From Dehalococcoidia bacterium (GTDB taxonomy: Bacteria > Chloroflexota > Dehalococcoidia > E44-bin15), in contig DATKYK010000030.1 in NCBI GenBank assembly GCA_035528575.1, positions 1 through 64,000 of the forward strand: DNA of 64,000 bases. The letters run 5' to 3'. Both the position numbers and the translations under genes were made by a program. A model generated the notes under the pieces. That model searched no databases, was not told the DNA's origin, and was given only the letters and a program-made list of their open reading frames with translations. The stretch's first letter is position 1. Every line of letters starts with the position of its first letter. Below are positions 43,258-53,965 of this stretch, piece after piece.

Positions 43258-44487
43258 ATGGCGCTTATTGTGCAGAAATATGGCGGTAGCTCGGTTGCGG
43301 ATGCAGAAAAGATAAAGAACGTTGCCCGGCGGGTCGCTGCCACCAGGGAGAAGGGAAACGATGTGGTGGTAGTGGTTTCTGCCATGGGGAAGAGCACCGA
43401 TGAGCTTATCGGACTAGCGCACCAGGTAACCGATAGGCCTGACGAGAGAGAGCTTGATGTTTTACTGTCCACTGGCGAGACTGTCTCCAGCACCCTGATT
43501 GCCATGGCGCTTAAATACCTAGGACATAAGGCGATCAGCCTCAGTGGTGCCCAGGCGGGTATCTGGACCGACGCATTTTATAGTCGAGCGCGCATCCTCA
43601 CCGTCGAGGCGCACCGCATTGTTAAGGAATTGGGCGAGGGTAATATCGTTATTGTTGCTGGGTTCCAGGGCATCACCCATGAGATGGATATCACCACCCT
43701 GGGGCGCGGGGGCTCAGATACCACGGCGGTGGCGATGGCGGCGAGCCTGGGGGCGCAGGTATGTGAGATCTACACCGATGTGGAAGGGGTCTATAGTGCC
43801 GACCCCCGCCTTGTCACGTCGGCGAGAAAAATCAGGGAGCTTGGTTATGAGGAAATGCTGGAGCTTGCCAGCCAAGGGGCGAAGGTGCTTCATCCCCGCG
43901 CCGTGGAGTTGGGGGAACTTTTTAACATACCCATCCTGGTGGCTTCCAGTTTCACCGAAGGTTCAGGAACCCTAATTCATGGAGGCATTGCTATGGAAGT
44001 ACGAAACAAGGTGAGAGGCATTGTTCATGACCTCAATGTGGCCAAGGTTACCGTCCTTGGCGTCCCCGACCAGCCGGGGATCGCTAGTGTCATATTTGAG
44101 CCCCTGGTCGGGGAGAATATCAGTGTCGACACCATAGTCCAGAACGCCAGCGTGGAGCGGGTAACCGACCTGACCTTCACCGTGGCTAAGAGTGACCTCG
44201 ATAAGGCAATGCGCGTGGTTGAGCCGGCAGCAAAATCTATCAATGCGAGGGGCTGTGTTGCTGATACCAGGCTGGGTAAGGTGAGCATCGTGGGCACGGG
44301 GATGCTGAACACGCCGGGCTACGCAGCAAGGATGTTTCGTGCCCTTTACGAGAGGGGAATAAATATCGAACTGATTACTACATCGGAGATCCGGATCACC
44401 TGCATTATAGACGAGACCAGGGTTGAGGATGCTCTCAACGCGCTGCATCGTGCCTTCGAACTGGAAAGAGGGGAAGAAATAAGCTAG
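43258..44487 (+). CDS. lysC: Aspartate kinase
   Basis: 409 residues, first enzyme of the Lys/Thr/Met branch (aspartate to aspartyl-4-phosphate). The kinase domain starts VQKYGGSSVADAEKIKNVA; GFQGITHEMDITTLGRGGSD and YTDVEGVYSADPRLV are the conserved ATP and aspartate sites. Two ACT domains follow about residue 265 (KVTVLGVPDQPGIASVIFE and KVSIVGTGMLNTPGYAARMF), implying feedback control by lysine or threonine. It follows the ApgM-like gene by 21 bases and is probably co-transcribed with it. Confidence 0.96.
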   Translation: MALIVQKYGGSSVADAEKIKNVARRVAATREKGNDVVVVVSAMGKSTDELIGLAHQVTDRPDERELDVLLSTGETVSSTLIAMALKYLGHKAISLSGAQAGIWTDAFYSRARILTVEAHRIVKELGEGNIVIVAGFQGITHEMDITTLGRGGSDTTAVAMAASLGAQVCEIYTDVEGVYSADPRLVTSARKIRELGYEEMLELASQGAKVLHPRAVELGELFNIPILVASSFTEGSGTLIHGGIAMEVRNKVRGIVHDLNVAKVTVLGVPDQPGIASVIFEPLVGENISVDTIVQNASVERVTDLTFTVAKSDLDKAMRVVEPAAKSINARGCVADTRLGKVSIVGTGMLNTPGYAARMFRALYERGINIELITTSEIRITCIIDETRVEDALNALHRAFELERGEEIS

Positions 44488-44558
44488 CCAGGGCTTCGGT
44501 TCTAAAAGAGCAGGCTAAGCAAAAAGAAGACAGTGTTGCGAGATCTACCCGATTCCTC

Positions 44559-44586
44559 TTGACAATGCTGGAAACTCCCTTAAAAT
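44559..44586 (+). promoter_or_regulatory. Promoter of the TPR-protein gene
   Basis: TTGACA (44559-44564), 16-base spacer, TAAAAT (44581-44586), 29 bases before the ATG. Confidence 0.6.
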
Positions 44587-44615
44587 AGTGCAGATGAAAT
44601 GAGTGGGGGTAACCA

Positions 44616-45443
44616 ATGCAATATCAGGCAGGAGAAGCTAGACTGAGGCGGCGGCGCGCTAAGGAGGCTATTGCTTTATCAATGCAAGGTCGTTGGGAAG
44701 AGGCGGTTGTTGCGAACAGGAGCATAATCGAGGTTTTTCCCAATGATATAAATGCTTATAATCGGCTGGGTAAGGCGTTGACTGAGCTGGGCCATTATGC
44801 TCAGGCAGGCGAAGCATATAGCCGGGCCCTGGAAGTGGATCCCAGAAATAGCATAGCCCGTAGGAACCTTGGGAGACTCTCGGTGCTCAATGAAGTGCCG
44901 GAAGTGCCCGGACCCGGATGCCAGAGGGTTATTCCCCAGCTTTTCATCGAGGAAACGGGAAAAGCGGGGGTGGTCAGTCTCGAGAAGCTGGCCCCGAGGG
45001 AGGTGCTCGCCAAGTTGGCTGCTGGTGAACCGGTATACTTGAGACCGAAGGGACAAGGGCTCATTGTGGAGAACAAGCATGGTGAGTATATGGGGAAGGT
45101 TCAGCCAAGGATCGGTTTGCGTCTGGCTAAGCTAATTGATATGGGCACCCGCTACAGCGCAGCGATCGCAAGTTCGGCGGATAGCGAGGTGAAGGTAATC
45201 ATTACAGAGGTATTCCAGCATCCCAGCCAGGCAGGACGCCCTTCCTTCCCCGCTAAAAGTTCTGACGGTTTTCGCTCTTATGTAAAGGAGAGCATCTTAA
45301 AATACGAGCTAGGGGAAAAAGAGGGGGCTTTGGACGAAAGCGGCTACCCTATTGAGTCGGAAGAGGAGGCAGAGGCCTTACCTGAGGGCATGTCCCTGAT
45401 AGTAGAGAATGAGGATGGTAATGTCCCCGATGAGGAATCCTGA
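44616..45443 (+). CDS. TPR-repeat protein of unknown function
   Basis: 275 residues. Two to three tetratricopeptide repeats occupy about 12-92 (ALSMQGRWEEAVVANRSIIE, AYNRLGKALTELGHYAQAGE, AYSRALEVDPRNSIARRNLG), a protein-binding scaffold. The second part (about 110-230) is a small beta-rich domain (VYLRPKGQGLIVENKHGEYM, GKVQPRIGLRLAKLI) that I cannot name. The tail is acidic (ESEEEAEALPEGM). GGGGGT precedes the ATG. Proteins of this layout occur in Dehalococcoidia, but the role is unknown. Confidence 0.7.
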   Translation: MQYQAGEARLRRRRAKEAIALSMQGRWEEAVVANRSIIEVFPNDINAYNRLGKALTELGHYAQAGEAYSRALEVDPRNSIARRNLGRLSVLNEVPEVPGPGCQRVIPQLFIEETGKAGVVSLEKLAPREVLAKLAAGEPVYLRPKGQGLIVENKHGEYMGKVQPRIGLRLAKLIDMGTRYSAAIASSADSEVKVIITEVFQHPSQAGRPSFPAKSSDGFRSYVKESILKYELGEKEGALDESGYPIESEEEAEALPEGMSLIVENEDGNVPDEES

Positions 45444-45960
45444 TATAATAACACCCCTTTACCTTTACGCCCGTTTCTTACCTCCCTTAGTGAAATAACC
45501 CGTTGACCTCCCAGATATAGATAGGTGACACACTCTTGTTGGTGGTTTTATCAATCAGGTTGGGACTACAGTAGTCTATAGGCGGTTCTTCATATCAGCC
45601 ACGAAAATACAGCTTCGGACTATTCGGGGATTATCTTGCAAACCAAGAATTCGATTCGGTATCGGGCTATTTGGTGGTCAACGTTCTATCGCATTATTCG
45701 AAGTAGATAACACCGACTGGTGGATACATCTATGATAGTGAACTCCATTACTAGCCTGTAATCGCCCATTTTCCCCTTGGCTGTGCCGTTGGCAATCGGT
45801 ATGTTTCATTGTGATCGAAGCAAGGCTGTTCCAGTGCATGAAAGTAGTGTGCCGCTAATTATATGCAAAGCTACGCTTCTTTGACGAACTGAGCGAAGCG
45901 TGATATTCTTTTATGAAGTTATAAAGATCTAATATATGATAACTGGGGATAGGGGGTTTG
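45444..45960. other. 517-bp gene-free stretch upstream of gyrA
   Basis: Contains the upstream region of gyrA. A short leftward open stretch (NIPIANGTAKGKMGDYRLV, near 45740-45810) resembles one near 33000-33070; probably decayed gene ends. No intact gene seen. Confidence 0.4.
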
Positions 45961-48372
45961 ATGGATATCGGAGCAGTTAAGCCAGTTGACATCGAAGAGG
46001 AGATGAAAAGCTCCTATATGGACTATGCCATGAGCGTGATTGTCTCCCGTGCCCTGCCCGATGTACGTGATGGGTTAAAGCCGGTGCAACGGAGGATTCT
46101 CTATGCCGCGGGAGATATGGGTCTTACCCAAACAAGTACCCACAAGAAGAGCGCTCGCATCGTTGGCGAGGTGCTGGGTAAATACCACCCGCACGGCGAT
46201 GCCCCGGTCTATGAAGCCATGGTGCGCATGGCGCAGGATTTTTCCCTTAGGTATATGCTTATCGATGGGCAGGGAAATTTTGGCAGTGTGGATAACGACC
46301 CCCCGGCGGCGATGCGTTATACCGAGGCTCGCCTTTCCTCAATAGCTCAGGAGATGCTCCTTGACATCGAAAAGGAGACCGTGGATCTTGTACTCAATTT
46401 CGATGGCACTCTCAGGGAACCCACTGTACTTCCGTCAAGACTCCCAAACCTGCTCATAAATGGGGCCTCTGGTATCGCGGTGGGTATGACTACCAACATC
46501 CCCCCACACAATCTAGGTGAGGTCTCAGATGCCATCTGCTATCTCATTGATAACCCTGAAGCCTCAGCAGACGAGCTCACCGATTTCGTTAAAGGCCCTG
46601 ATTTCCCCACTGCGGGTATTATTCTCGGCCGTGAGGGGATAAAGAATGCCTATGCCACTGGTAAGGGCAGGGTGTTAATCCGGGCCAGATATACGATTGA
46701 TGAGCTGACTAAGGGGCGCTATCAGATAGTGGTCACAGAGCTTCCATATCAGGTAAACAAGGCAGCTTTGGTGGAGCGGATTGCCCATCTGGTCAAGATA
46801 AGAAGGATGGAGGGGATTGCCGAACTGCGCGATGAATCGGACAGGCAGGGGATACGCATTGTTATCGAGCTGAAGAAGGGTGCCCAAGCGGAGCAGGTCT
46901 TAAACAACCTCTTTAAACATACACCGTTGCAGCAAACCTTCTTCGTTAACATGCTGGCCCTGATCGATGGGCAGCCCAGGGTGATTAGCCTGAAAACGGC
47001 GCTTCAGCAATATATCAGCTTTCGCCAGGAGGTCATAGTCCGTCGCTCCCGGTTTGAGCTTCGCCATGCCAGGGAGCGGGCTCATATCCTCGAGGGGCTA
47101 AAGATAGCCCTCGACAACATGGATGAGGTTATCCAATTAATTCGCCGTTCCCAAAGCGCTGAGGAGGCTCGGAATAATCTGATATCATCATTTAATCTGA
47201 CCCAGGCACAGGCCCAGGCAATCCTGGACATGCAGCTACGGCGCCTCGCTGCACTGGAGCGCCAAAAGATTATCGAAGAGTATACCGAGGTGTTAAAGAC
47301 CATAGCTTATCTGGAAGACCTGATAGCCAACCCGCGCAAGATCCTTTTTCTGATCAAGGAGGATGTCAGCGAGATAAAGACGAAGTATGGCGACCAACGG
47401 CGGACGGAGATCCTTGAGGAGGAGCCAGAGGAGTTCAGGGAGGAGGACCTGATCCACCATCAGAAGATGATGATCGTACTGACTAACCGGGGATATATTA
47501 AGCGAATGCCTATCGAGAGCTATCGGGTGCAGCAGCGAGGGGGCAGGGGGGTGATGGGTATTACTACCCGGGAGGCGGAGAGCTTGAGCCTGCTCCTGGT
47601 CGGCGACACCCTCGATACCCTGCTCTTCTTCACCAATCGGGGGAGGGTATACTCACTTAAGTGCTACCGGATACCACAGGAGACCTCTCGAGTTGCCAGA
47701 GGGATACCACTGGTAAAATTGATATCTATAGATGAGGCAGAGCAGGTTACCGAGATTCTGCCGGTATCAAGCTTTGTTTCCGGTGAATCCATGATTATGG
47801 CGACACGACGCGGTGATATAAAGCGGAGCGCTCTTAGGGGGTTCGCCGCGGTGCGCGCCAATGGTCTCATTGCCTTGAGGCTGAGAAAGGGTGACGAGCT
47901 GGTAGCGGCGAGGGTGGCTGATGAAGGCGACGAGGTCATTCTGGTGACAGAAGAGGCTCAGGCAATCAGGTTTGCTGTGGGTGGGCTAAGGACTGCCTCA
48001 CGCACCAGCGGTGGGGTGCGTGCCATCCATATAAACCCCGATGATCGTTTGGTAGCGATGGATGTTGTCTCCTCCGGTGCTTACCTGATGGTAATAACCA
48101 AGAATGGTTTTGGCAAGTGCACTCCCATATCCAGTTATCGCATACAGGCTCGTGGGGGCTCTGGGGTAAAAAGCCTCAGTTTAAAAGCAGGGAGGGTAGC
48201 GGCGGCACGCGTTATAAACACCTCTGATGAGGTGATGATGCTCTCTTTGAATGGGGTCATCCTTCGTATGCAGGCGGCTAATATACCTACTCAGGGGAGA
48301 ATCAGGCGAGGGGCAAGCCTTATGAAGATGGATGAGGGGGATGAGGTCATTTTTATTGCGGCACTACGCTGA
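45961..48372 (+). CDS. gyrA: DNA gyrase subunit A
   Basis: 803 residues. The breakage-reunion domain has [20 protein letters not shown] and [11 protein letters not shown], and the catalytic Tyr120 in [13 protein letters not shown]. The C-terminal beta-pinwheel has a GyrA box QRGGRGV (in [15 protein letters not shown]), which wraps DNA and favours gyrase over topoisomerase IV. A long helical coiled tower (about 360-490) is normal. ATG at 45961 is preceded by GGGGGTTTG; a TTG three bases earlier is in frame. gyrB is not in the window. Confidence 0.96.
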   Translation: MDIGAVKPVDIEEEMKSSYMDYAMSVIVSRALPDVRDGLKPVQRRILYAAGDMGLTQTSTHKKSARIVGEVLGKYHPHGDAPVYEAMVRMAQDFSLRYMLIDGQGNFGSVDNDPPAAMRYTEARLSSIAQEMLLDIEKETVDLVLNFDGTLREPTVLPSRLPNLLINGASGIAVGMTTNIPPHNLGEVSDAICYLIDNPEASADELTDFVKGPDFPTAGIILGREGIKNAYATGKGRVLIRARYTIDELTKGRYQIVVTELPYQVNKAALVERIAHLVKIRRMEGIAELRDESDRQGIRIVIELKKGAQAEQVLNNLFKHTPLQQTFFVNMLALIDGQPRVISLKTALQQYISFRQEVIVRRSRFELRHARERAHILEGLKIALDNMDEVIQLIRRSQSAEEARNNLISSFNLTQAQAQAILDMQLRRLAALERQKIIEEYTEVLKTIAYLEDLIANPRKILFLIKEDVSEIKTKYGDQRRTEILEEEPEEFREEDLIHHQKMMIVLTNRGYIKRMPIESYRVQQRGGRGVMGITTREAESLSLLLVGDTLDTLLFFTNRGRVYSLKCYRIPQETSRVARGIPLVKLISIDEAEQVTEILPVSSFVSGESMIMATRRGDIKRSALRGFAAVRANGLIALRLRKGDELVAARVADEGDEVILVTEEAQAIRFAVGGLRTASRTSGGVRAIHINPDDRLVAMDVVSSGAYLMVITKNGFGKCTPISSYRIQARGGSGVKSLSLKAGRVAAARVINTSDEVMMLSLNGVILRMQAANIPTQGRIRRGASLMKMDEGDEVIFIAALR

Positions 48373-48436
48373 TCCCTTCTGCAAAATATTTGCAGAATTT
48401 AAATAAACGAATAATCTATAAAAATTAGCGAGAATG

Positions 48437-48456
48437 CCCGTCAGCTTGCTGGCAGG
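48437..48456. repeat. REP-like palindrome 3
   Basis: CCCGTCAGCTTGCTGGCAGG, the reverse complement of which resembles 38819-38838. Located downstream of gyrA. Confidence 0.6.
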
Positions 48457-48546
48457 ATGAATCGCAGGGTGGGGTGGAAAGAAGCGTCTATAGGCACTGC
48501 AAAGCGAATTCGATCTATAAAGGTGCGAGAATTCGCGCCACAGATG

Positions 48547-48566
48547 CCTCTCAGCTTGCTTGAGGG
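48547..48566. repeat. REP-like palindrome 4
   Basis: CCTCTCAGCTTGCTTGAGGG with flanks cagatg and tgattc; this is an inverted, slightly diverged copy of 38576-38608. A short open frame across this region (48457-48681) looks spurious. The rest of 48373-48937 holds only these repeats and the promoters below. Confidence 0.6.
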
Positions 48567-48706
48567 TGATTCGCAAACTGACTTCTTAAGGTCTGCCGAT
48601 TATTTTTCCCGGACCGGTGTAATCGTGGTTAGAGAGAACCCTGATAACCTAACTCCGGACAGTATAGAGGTTATGGTTTAGTAACGTACCGTAAGAGTAA
48701 AGACTA

Positions 48707-48776
48707 TTGACAAATGGTTGCATTTAGCGATATAGTTGCCAAAGGTATTGACATTCATTTTATTCTATGGTATACT
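48707..48776 (+). promoter_or_regulatory. Tandem promoters of the large surface-protein gene
   Basis: P1: TTGACA (48707-48712), 18 bases, TATAGT (48731-48736). P2: TTGACA (48748-48753), 17 bases, TATACT (48771-48776), near consensus. The leader from P2 to the ATG would be about 155 bases. Two strong promoters suggest high expression. Confidence 0.75.
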
Positions 48777-48937
48777 CTCCCAATTTATGGGTATGCTATC
48801 CGATAGTTTTAAATCGAGGTTGATGCGGTAAATTGGTGTTTCCTTGGTATTGGTGGGACAAGGCTGGAATGAGCTAGACATGTGTTGTCTGGCGGCTAGC
48901 CTTTTATTTATTTAGTAAAAGTGAAAGGAGAAGTGAA

Positions 48938-51541
48938 ATGAAAAAGAGAATAAACCCAGCATGGCGTATTGTCATAGCACTGCTACTGTTATTCGCCCTG
49001 GCGCCGGTGGTAGCACTTAGCATCCCGGCGCAGGCAGGTGCGCCACCGGATACTTACATAAACGATATACCTGAGTATCTCGGTCCTAATACACACCCCC
49101 TGATAATAGCGGGCACCGCCATAGCTGACTCGCCCAGCACGGTCAACCAGGTAAAGGTGCAGATCACGCACATAACCTCCAGTAAAACCTATTACTGGAC
49201 AGGTGTTGCTTGGACTACGATAGAGACCACCCTCATTGCGCCAGGATTCCCATCGATGTGGACTCCTCAATATGATTGGTCGGTAGCCTTGCCACCGCCA
49301 CCAGGTGGTGATTTTGCCGATGGTACGGAGTATACTGTCACTGCCTGGTCAGAGGACTCACCGAGCATGCAGCAAGACACCACGCCGGCAACACGCAGCT
49401 TCACGTGGGACGATGAGCTTCCGGGCTCAAGTGTTATTAAGACAATAGGTAACGCTGCTCAAACCGACTGGATTGCATCTACAATCGACACGATCAGCGG
49501 CACTACAGCAGATACCAATTCGGGCGTCGCCGGTGTATATGTGCGAATACAGCGCCTGACCGACGGTATGTACTGGGATGGCGTAACCTGGCAGCCTGTT
49601 CCGGTTTACATCATGGCTACGGGCACAACCTCGTGGAGCGTAACCACCACAACCACACCACCCCTTCCCAACTGGACGCATGGTGCAGGTTACAATGTTG
49701 AAGTCTATGCGGTTGACAATGCTGGCAACTCGGAAGCTCTAACACCAGCTACGCAGGCCTTCAGCTTCGCGAAGGTACTTACCGGGCTTGATGTATATAT
49801 AGATATCATCCCGGATTATATCCAGACCACGGCTCTCCCCGTAATCACGGGTACGGCGCATGCGGGGCAGGGCAATGTGGTACGGGTGGACGTGAAAATC
49901 CAGCGCCAGGAGGACCTTTATTACTGGTCCGATTTGAGCGCTGACTGGGTTACCTCTCTAACGTGGAACGAGGTCCCAGGTGCATCCGGTTTACCCAGCG
50001 TGGACTGGGTTTACCCTGCACCATTGTTAGAGGATGGCAAGGAGTATTATGTCTGGGCACAGGTCACCGATGGCAGCGGTAGTCCGAAGGCGTCATCGTC
50101 GCCGGCAACCTTCATCGCCGACGACACAGCGCCAGTCGGTACTCAGATATATGGCTCTTTCATTCCTGGTAGCACTTACCTCGGCCCCACTGTCTTCGAT
50201 CCGATTACGGTTGCGGGTGTTACCGGTTCCTCCGTCGATATAACCGGCGGCAGCAATCCCGGCATGCTGGATTCGGTTAAATTACTGATAGAGCGTATTG
50301 ACACCGGCTTTTGGTGGGACGGCGTCGCCTGGCAAGTGCCGGCAGGATTTTATATAGATGCTACCGGTACGAATTCATGGAGCATAACAGCGGTAACTAC
50401 GCGTCACCTTCCCCTCTGGGAGCATATGGTGTATTACAGCATCACCGCTATGGGGATGGATGAGGCGGGCAATCTGGAGCTCTCAGCTGTTGCGAACTTC
50501 GTGTTTATAGCGGATCTCACTGGGCTGGCTCCGCCGCCTGTACCGACACTTGCACCGACACCAACCCCGACACCGGCTCCGCCTGTTTTGAGCAGCATAA
50601 CCTGGAGCGATGTCGATGGTTCGGTCAATATCACTGCGGGAGATGAGCTAGTCTTCATATTCAGCAAGGAGATGGATACCACAACACTCGACACTGTTTC
50701 TGAAATAAATACCCGACTTGATAGTACAGCTAGTGGTACCACTGATTATGGAACAACCTTCAACTCCAGTTGGAATACGGCCAAGACCGAGCTAACAGTG
50801 ACCCTGGGAGCGGGCGAGGCTATTGTAGGTGGGGAGACGGTTAACCCGGCCAGCGATGTGAAGTCCGCAGCGGGTTTAGCCGATGCTACTCTGGCTCCAG
50901 GTCCGGCGATCCCAACAACGCCAACACCAACACCAACACCCGCGCCAACACCAACGCCAGCTGTTACAGTTACACCTACACCAACAGCAACACCCACGCC
51001 TACGCCTACGCCTACGCCTACCACTACACCAGCGGGGCCCGTCCTGAGCAGCATAACGGTGAGCGATGTAGATGACTCGGGCACTATCGACGTGGGAGAT
51101 ACGCTACAATTCAATTTCAACAAGGCCATGAATAAGACAACGATCGACAGTACCAACATCAACACCAGGCTGCCAGCCTCTTCTAGCCATAGCTACGGAA
51201 CACTGGAAGCCGCTAACGTTGTCTGGAATAATGCCGGGACTGAGCTCACGGTAACCCTGGGATCGGGTGAGACTATCGAAGACGGGGATACGGTTAACCC
51301 ATCTGGCGATGTGAAGTCGGCGGATGGTGCGTCTGATGCTACTACCGCTCCCGGGCCAGCGATAACTTTGCCAGAGGAGGGCTTGGTTTGGGAATGGTGG
51401 TATTACCTGTTGATCGGGCTGGGGGTGGTTATTATCATCGCCGCCATTGTCCTTCTCGTGGTTCTGCCAAAGAGGGGGGCTGGTGGAGAGTTACTCGATG
51501 AGGAGGAGCTTTACGGAGAAGAGGAGGAAGAAGAGTTTTGA
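48938..51541 (+). CDS. Large cell-surface protein with Ig/Big-like repeats, Pro-Thr linkers and C-terminal anchor
   Basis: 867 residues. Signal peptide 1-32 (IVIALLLLFALAPVVALSIP, then AQA). About 35-545 hold four related beta-sandwich repeats with phrases such as YYWTGVAWTTIETT, MYWDGVTWQPVPVYI and FWWDGVAWQVPAGFY, and ends like VDNAGNSE. Two later domains start SSITWSDVDGSVNITAGDEL and SSITVSDVDDSGTIDVGDTL, each after a Pro-Thr linker. A membrane helix near 827-848 (WYYLLIGLGVVIIIAAIVLL) and an acidic tail (EEELYGEEEEEEF) end it. A GAAAGGAG site precedes ATG. It is probably an abundant envelope protein, possibly S-layer-like. The 3' end overlaps the convergent radical SAM gene by 31 bases. 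Confidence 0.8.
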   Translation: MKKRINPAWRIVIALLLLFALAPVVALSIPAQAGAPPDTYINDIPEYLGPNTHPLIIAGTAIADSPSTVNQVKVQITHITSSKTYYWTGVAWTTIETTLIAPGFPSMWTPQYDWSVALPPPPGGDFADGTEYTVTAWSEDSPSMQQDTTPATRSFTWDDELPGSSVIKTIGNAAQTDWIASTIDTISGTTADTNSGVAGVYVRIQRLTDGMYWDGVTWQPVPVYIMATGTTSWSVTTTTTPPLPNWTHGAGYNVEVYAVDNAGNSEALTPATQAFSFAKVLTGLDVYIDIIPDYIQTTALPVITGTAHAGQGNVVRVDVKIQRQEDLYYWSDLSADWVTSLTWNEVPGASGLPSVDWVYPAPLLEDGKEYYVWAQVTDGSGSPKASSSPATFIADDTAPVGTQIYGSFIPGSTYLGPTVFDPITVAGVTGSSVDITGGSNPGMLDSVKLLIERIDTGFWWDGVAWQVPAGFYIDATGTNSWSITAVTTRHLPLWEHMVYYSITAMGMDEAGNLELSAVANFVFIADLTGLAPPPVPTLAPTPTPTPAPPVLSSITWSDVDGSVNITAGDELVFIFSKEMDTTTLDTVSEINTRLDSTASGTTDYGTTFNSSWNTAKTELTVTLGAGEAIVGGETVNPASDVKSAAGLADATLAPGPAIPTTPTPTPTPAPTPTPAVTVTPTPTATPTPTPTPTPTTTPAGPVLSSITVSDVDDSGTIDVGDTLQFNFNKAMNKTTIDSTNINTRLPASSSHSYGTLEAANVVWNNAGTELTVTLGSGETIEDGDTVNPSGDVKSADGASDATTAPGPAITLPEEGLVWEWWYYLLIGLGVVIIIAAIVLLVVLPKRGAGGELLDEEELYGEEEEEEF

Positions 51542-53364
51542 TAGCTTTTCTGGCAAGCGGGGTGTCGGCGCTCAAGCCCACAAGCGGCGCAGTGACTGAA
51601 GCGGCAATCAAGGGTATCGGTTCCTTGTAGGGAGCGCTGGTATTCCCTTTTCAGAAAAGTGGTGTTTACACCAACGTCGATGTGAGACCAGGGGAGGACT
51701 TCAGACAAAGGACGTTGGCGATTAGCGAAGAAAGCGGGGTCGAGCCCACATTCATGGAAGGCTCGACCCCATTTTTCATAGTTGAAAAGCTCGCTCCAGG
51801 AGTCGAAGGTTGCGCCCAATCGCCAGGCGTTATATATTACCTGAGAGAGGCGACGGTCGCCCCGCGCCAGTACACCTTCAAGCATGCTCATCCTGGGGTC
51901 CTGCCATGACAGTCGTAGCCCCGACTTTTTCAGGCCAAGCCTGAGCGAATCTATCCTGGCATTTAACTCCTCTTCGGTCGGCTGTGCCACCCACTGAAAT
52001 GGGGTATGTGCCTTGGGTACAAAAGCTGAGACGCTCACCTTAAGGTGGGGCGCTCTGGCACCTGGTTTCTTCCGCGCAGCTACACGCTTATGCACAAGCT
52101 CAGCAATGCTCTCTACGTCATCTGGGGTCTCCGTGGGCAAACCGAGCATGAAATATAGCTTAACGCTGCTCCAATAGTGCTCTGCAGCGTTCTCCAGGGT
52201 TTGGAGCACGTCATCATCGGAAATACCCTTGTTAATCACCCGCCGCAGCCTCTCACTTCCCGCTTCAGGGGCAAAGGTCAAGCCGGTCTTCCTCCTGGAG
52301 GTAATGGCATCCATCAAACTCAACGAGAAGCTATCGATGCGAAGGCTGGGCAGCGATATCTTTAGGTTGTGCTCTTGATAGCGTGACGATAGTGTACTGA
52401 CTAGGCTATCAATTTTTGAATAATCGCTGGTGCTTAGCGAAAGCAGGGAAAGCTCATTATAGCCACAATTCCGCAGCAGTTCACCCACCGCTGCCAGAAT
52501 CTCCTCCTTGGGTCGCTCCCGAAGCGGGCGATAGATAATCCCCGCCTGACAGAAGCGACAGCCCCTGGTGCAACCACGCTGGATCTCGATGGCTGCCCGG
52601 TCGTGAATCGTTGCTATATAAGGGATTACTGGCCTGGTCACCGCAGGGGGCAGCTTCGTGAGGATACGCCGCTTGATGCTTGAGCTTAGCCCCGGGGATG
52701 TAGGACTTATCTTGGAGATGGTGCCATCGTCATGGTAGTCAACCTGATATAGACTGGGCACATAGATACCGGTAATACTAGCTATTTGGCGAAGTAACTC
52801 CAGCTTCTTACGGGCACCATCGAGCTTCCACTGGCGAAAAGTTTCCAGTAGCTCTAAGAGAACCTCCTCTCCTTCTCCGAGCACGAAAAGGTCGATGAAT
52901 TCAGCCATAGGCTCCGCGTTGAGAGCGCAACTGCCGCCAGCGATAATCAGGGGGTAGGATTCATCGCGCTGAGCGGAGCGAACTGGTATCCCCGCCAGGT
53001 CAAGCATGTTGAGCACATTGGTGTAGGTGAGCTCATAGCCCAGGGAGAAGCCGATAATGTCGAAGTCCTTCAAGGGGCGTTTCGATTCTAGGCTAAATAG
53101 AGGGATGGCGGACTTCCTCATCTCCGCCTCCATATCGACCCAGGGGGCATAGACACGCTCGACAAGCACATTGGGCTCTCTATTTACTAGGTCATAGAGG
53201 ATAGCCAAACCGAGATTAGACATGCCGATCTCATAGAGGTCGGGATAGGCCAGAGCCATCTTGACATCAATGGCGTCCCAGTCTTTGGTGATGCTATTCC
53301 ACTCGCCCCCTGTATAGCGGGCTGGTCTGGTAACCCTGGGAAGGATGTGGTCTAGATTGGTCAT
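51511..53364 (-). CDS. TIGR03960-type radical SAM protein
   Basis: 617 residues. The radical SAM site is CTRGCRFCQAG (CxxxCxxC) in IEIQRGCTRGCRFCQAGIIY, about 265-284. The N-terminal part (YTGGEWNSITKDWDAIDVKM, LALAYPDLYEIGMSNLGLAI-like) is a cobalamin-type Rossmann region typical of this family; ENAAEHYWSSVKLYFMLGLP follows. The family is always found near a DUF2344 protein or the L21/L27 genes and its reaction is unknown; here rplU lies divergently 176 bases away. The last 20 residues are Ser-rich and overlap the convergent surface-protein gene. Confidence 0.88.
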   Translation of the reverse strand: MTNLDHILPRVTRPARYTGGEWNSITKDWDAIDVKMALAYPDLYEIGMSNLGLAILYDLVNREPNVLVERVYAPWVDMEAEMRKSAIPLFSLESKRPLKDFDIIGFSLGYELTYTNVLNMLDLAGIPVRSAQRDESYPLIIAGGSCALNAEPMAEFIDLFVLGEGEEVLLELLETFRQWKLDGARKKLELLRQIASITGIYVPSLYQVDYHDDGTISKISPTSPGLSSSIKRRILTKLPPAVTRPVIPYIATIHDRAAIEIQRGCTRGCRFCQAGIIYRPLRERPKEEILAAVGELLRNCGYNELSLLSLSTSDYSKIDSLVSTLSSRYQEHNLKISLPSLRIDSFSLSLMDAITSRRKTGLTFAPEAGSERLRRVINKGISDDDVLQTLENAAEHYWSSVKLYFMLGLPTETPDDVESIAELVHKRVAARKKPGARAPHLKVSVSAFVPKAHTPFQWVAQPTEEELNARIDSLRLGLKKSGLRLSWQDPRMSMLEGVLARGDRRLSQVIYNAWRLGATFDSWSELFNYEKWGRAFHECGLDPAFFANRQRPLSEVLPWSHIDVGVNTTFLKREYQRSLQGTDTLDCRFSHCAACGLERRHPACQKSYQNSSSSSSP

Positions 53365-53539
53365 AGTGTCTACTATTATATCAAAAGCCCCTCCCCTTTG
53401 ACATCCTGGAAAGAAAATGATAGGATTTATAAGCAGTTACGTGGACGTTGTATATAGTATATATAAATGAAGGCAACTCTAGGGGGGTGGCAAGGAATTT
53501 ACTCGTGGTGTGGGAGGAGCGTGATTCAGGAGGTATCGG

Positions 53540-53902
53540 TTGGCAGTTTCAAGTGTAAAGAGAAAAGAGATCACTAAAGAGGGCGAAAGGGTTTACGCCA
53601 TCGTTCAGACGGGGGGAAAGCAGTATAGGGTCTCATCCGGGGAGACCATCGATGTGATGCACCTTCCCGCAGTGGAGGGGAGCACAGTAGAGCTGGATCA
53701 AGTATTGCTGGTCGCCGATGGTGAGAGCGTTAGAGTGGGCACGCCTACCGTTGAGGGGGCGAAAGTTCTCGCTGAGGTAATTGGCGAGGGCAAGGGGAAG
53801 AAGGTCATCGTCTTCAAATACAAACCAAAGGTGCGATACCGCAGACTGAAGGGTCATCGACAGCTTTATACCAGGCTTGCTATAAAAGAGATTGTATGCT
53901 AG
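53540..53902 (+). CDS. rplU: 50S ribosomal protein L21
   Basis: 120 residues. YAIVQTGGKQYRVSSGETID is the L21 N-terminal signature, and YKPKVRYRRLKGHRQLYTRL the C-terminal rRNA-binding loop. It has about 17 extra N-terminal residues before VYAIVQTGGKQY, starting from TTG (53540-53542), which is well placed after AGGAGG. It is followed by a small membrane protein and rpmA. Confidence 0.95.
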   Translation: MAVSSVKRKEITKEGERVYAIVQTGGKQYRVSSGETIDVMHLPAVEGSTVELDQVLLVADGESVRVGTPTVEGAKVLAEVIGEGKGKKVIVFKYKPKVRYRRLKGHRQLYTRLAIKEIVC

Positions 53903-53965
53903 TATGTGGCCTGTCCAAAAGTATATGATCGCTGTCTTCAGGAGATAGAATAGAGGGAAGTGGAA

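Noticed and set aside
48457-48681. 74-codon plus-strand frame after gyrA
   Set aside because: It spans two REP-like palindromes, has no ribosome binding site and no family resemblance.
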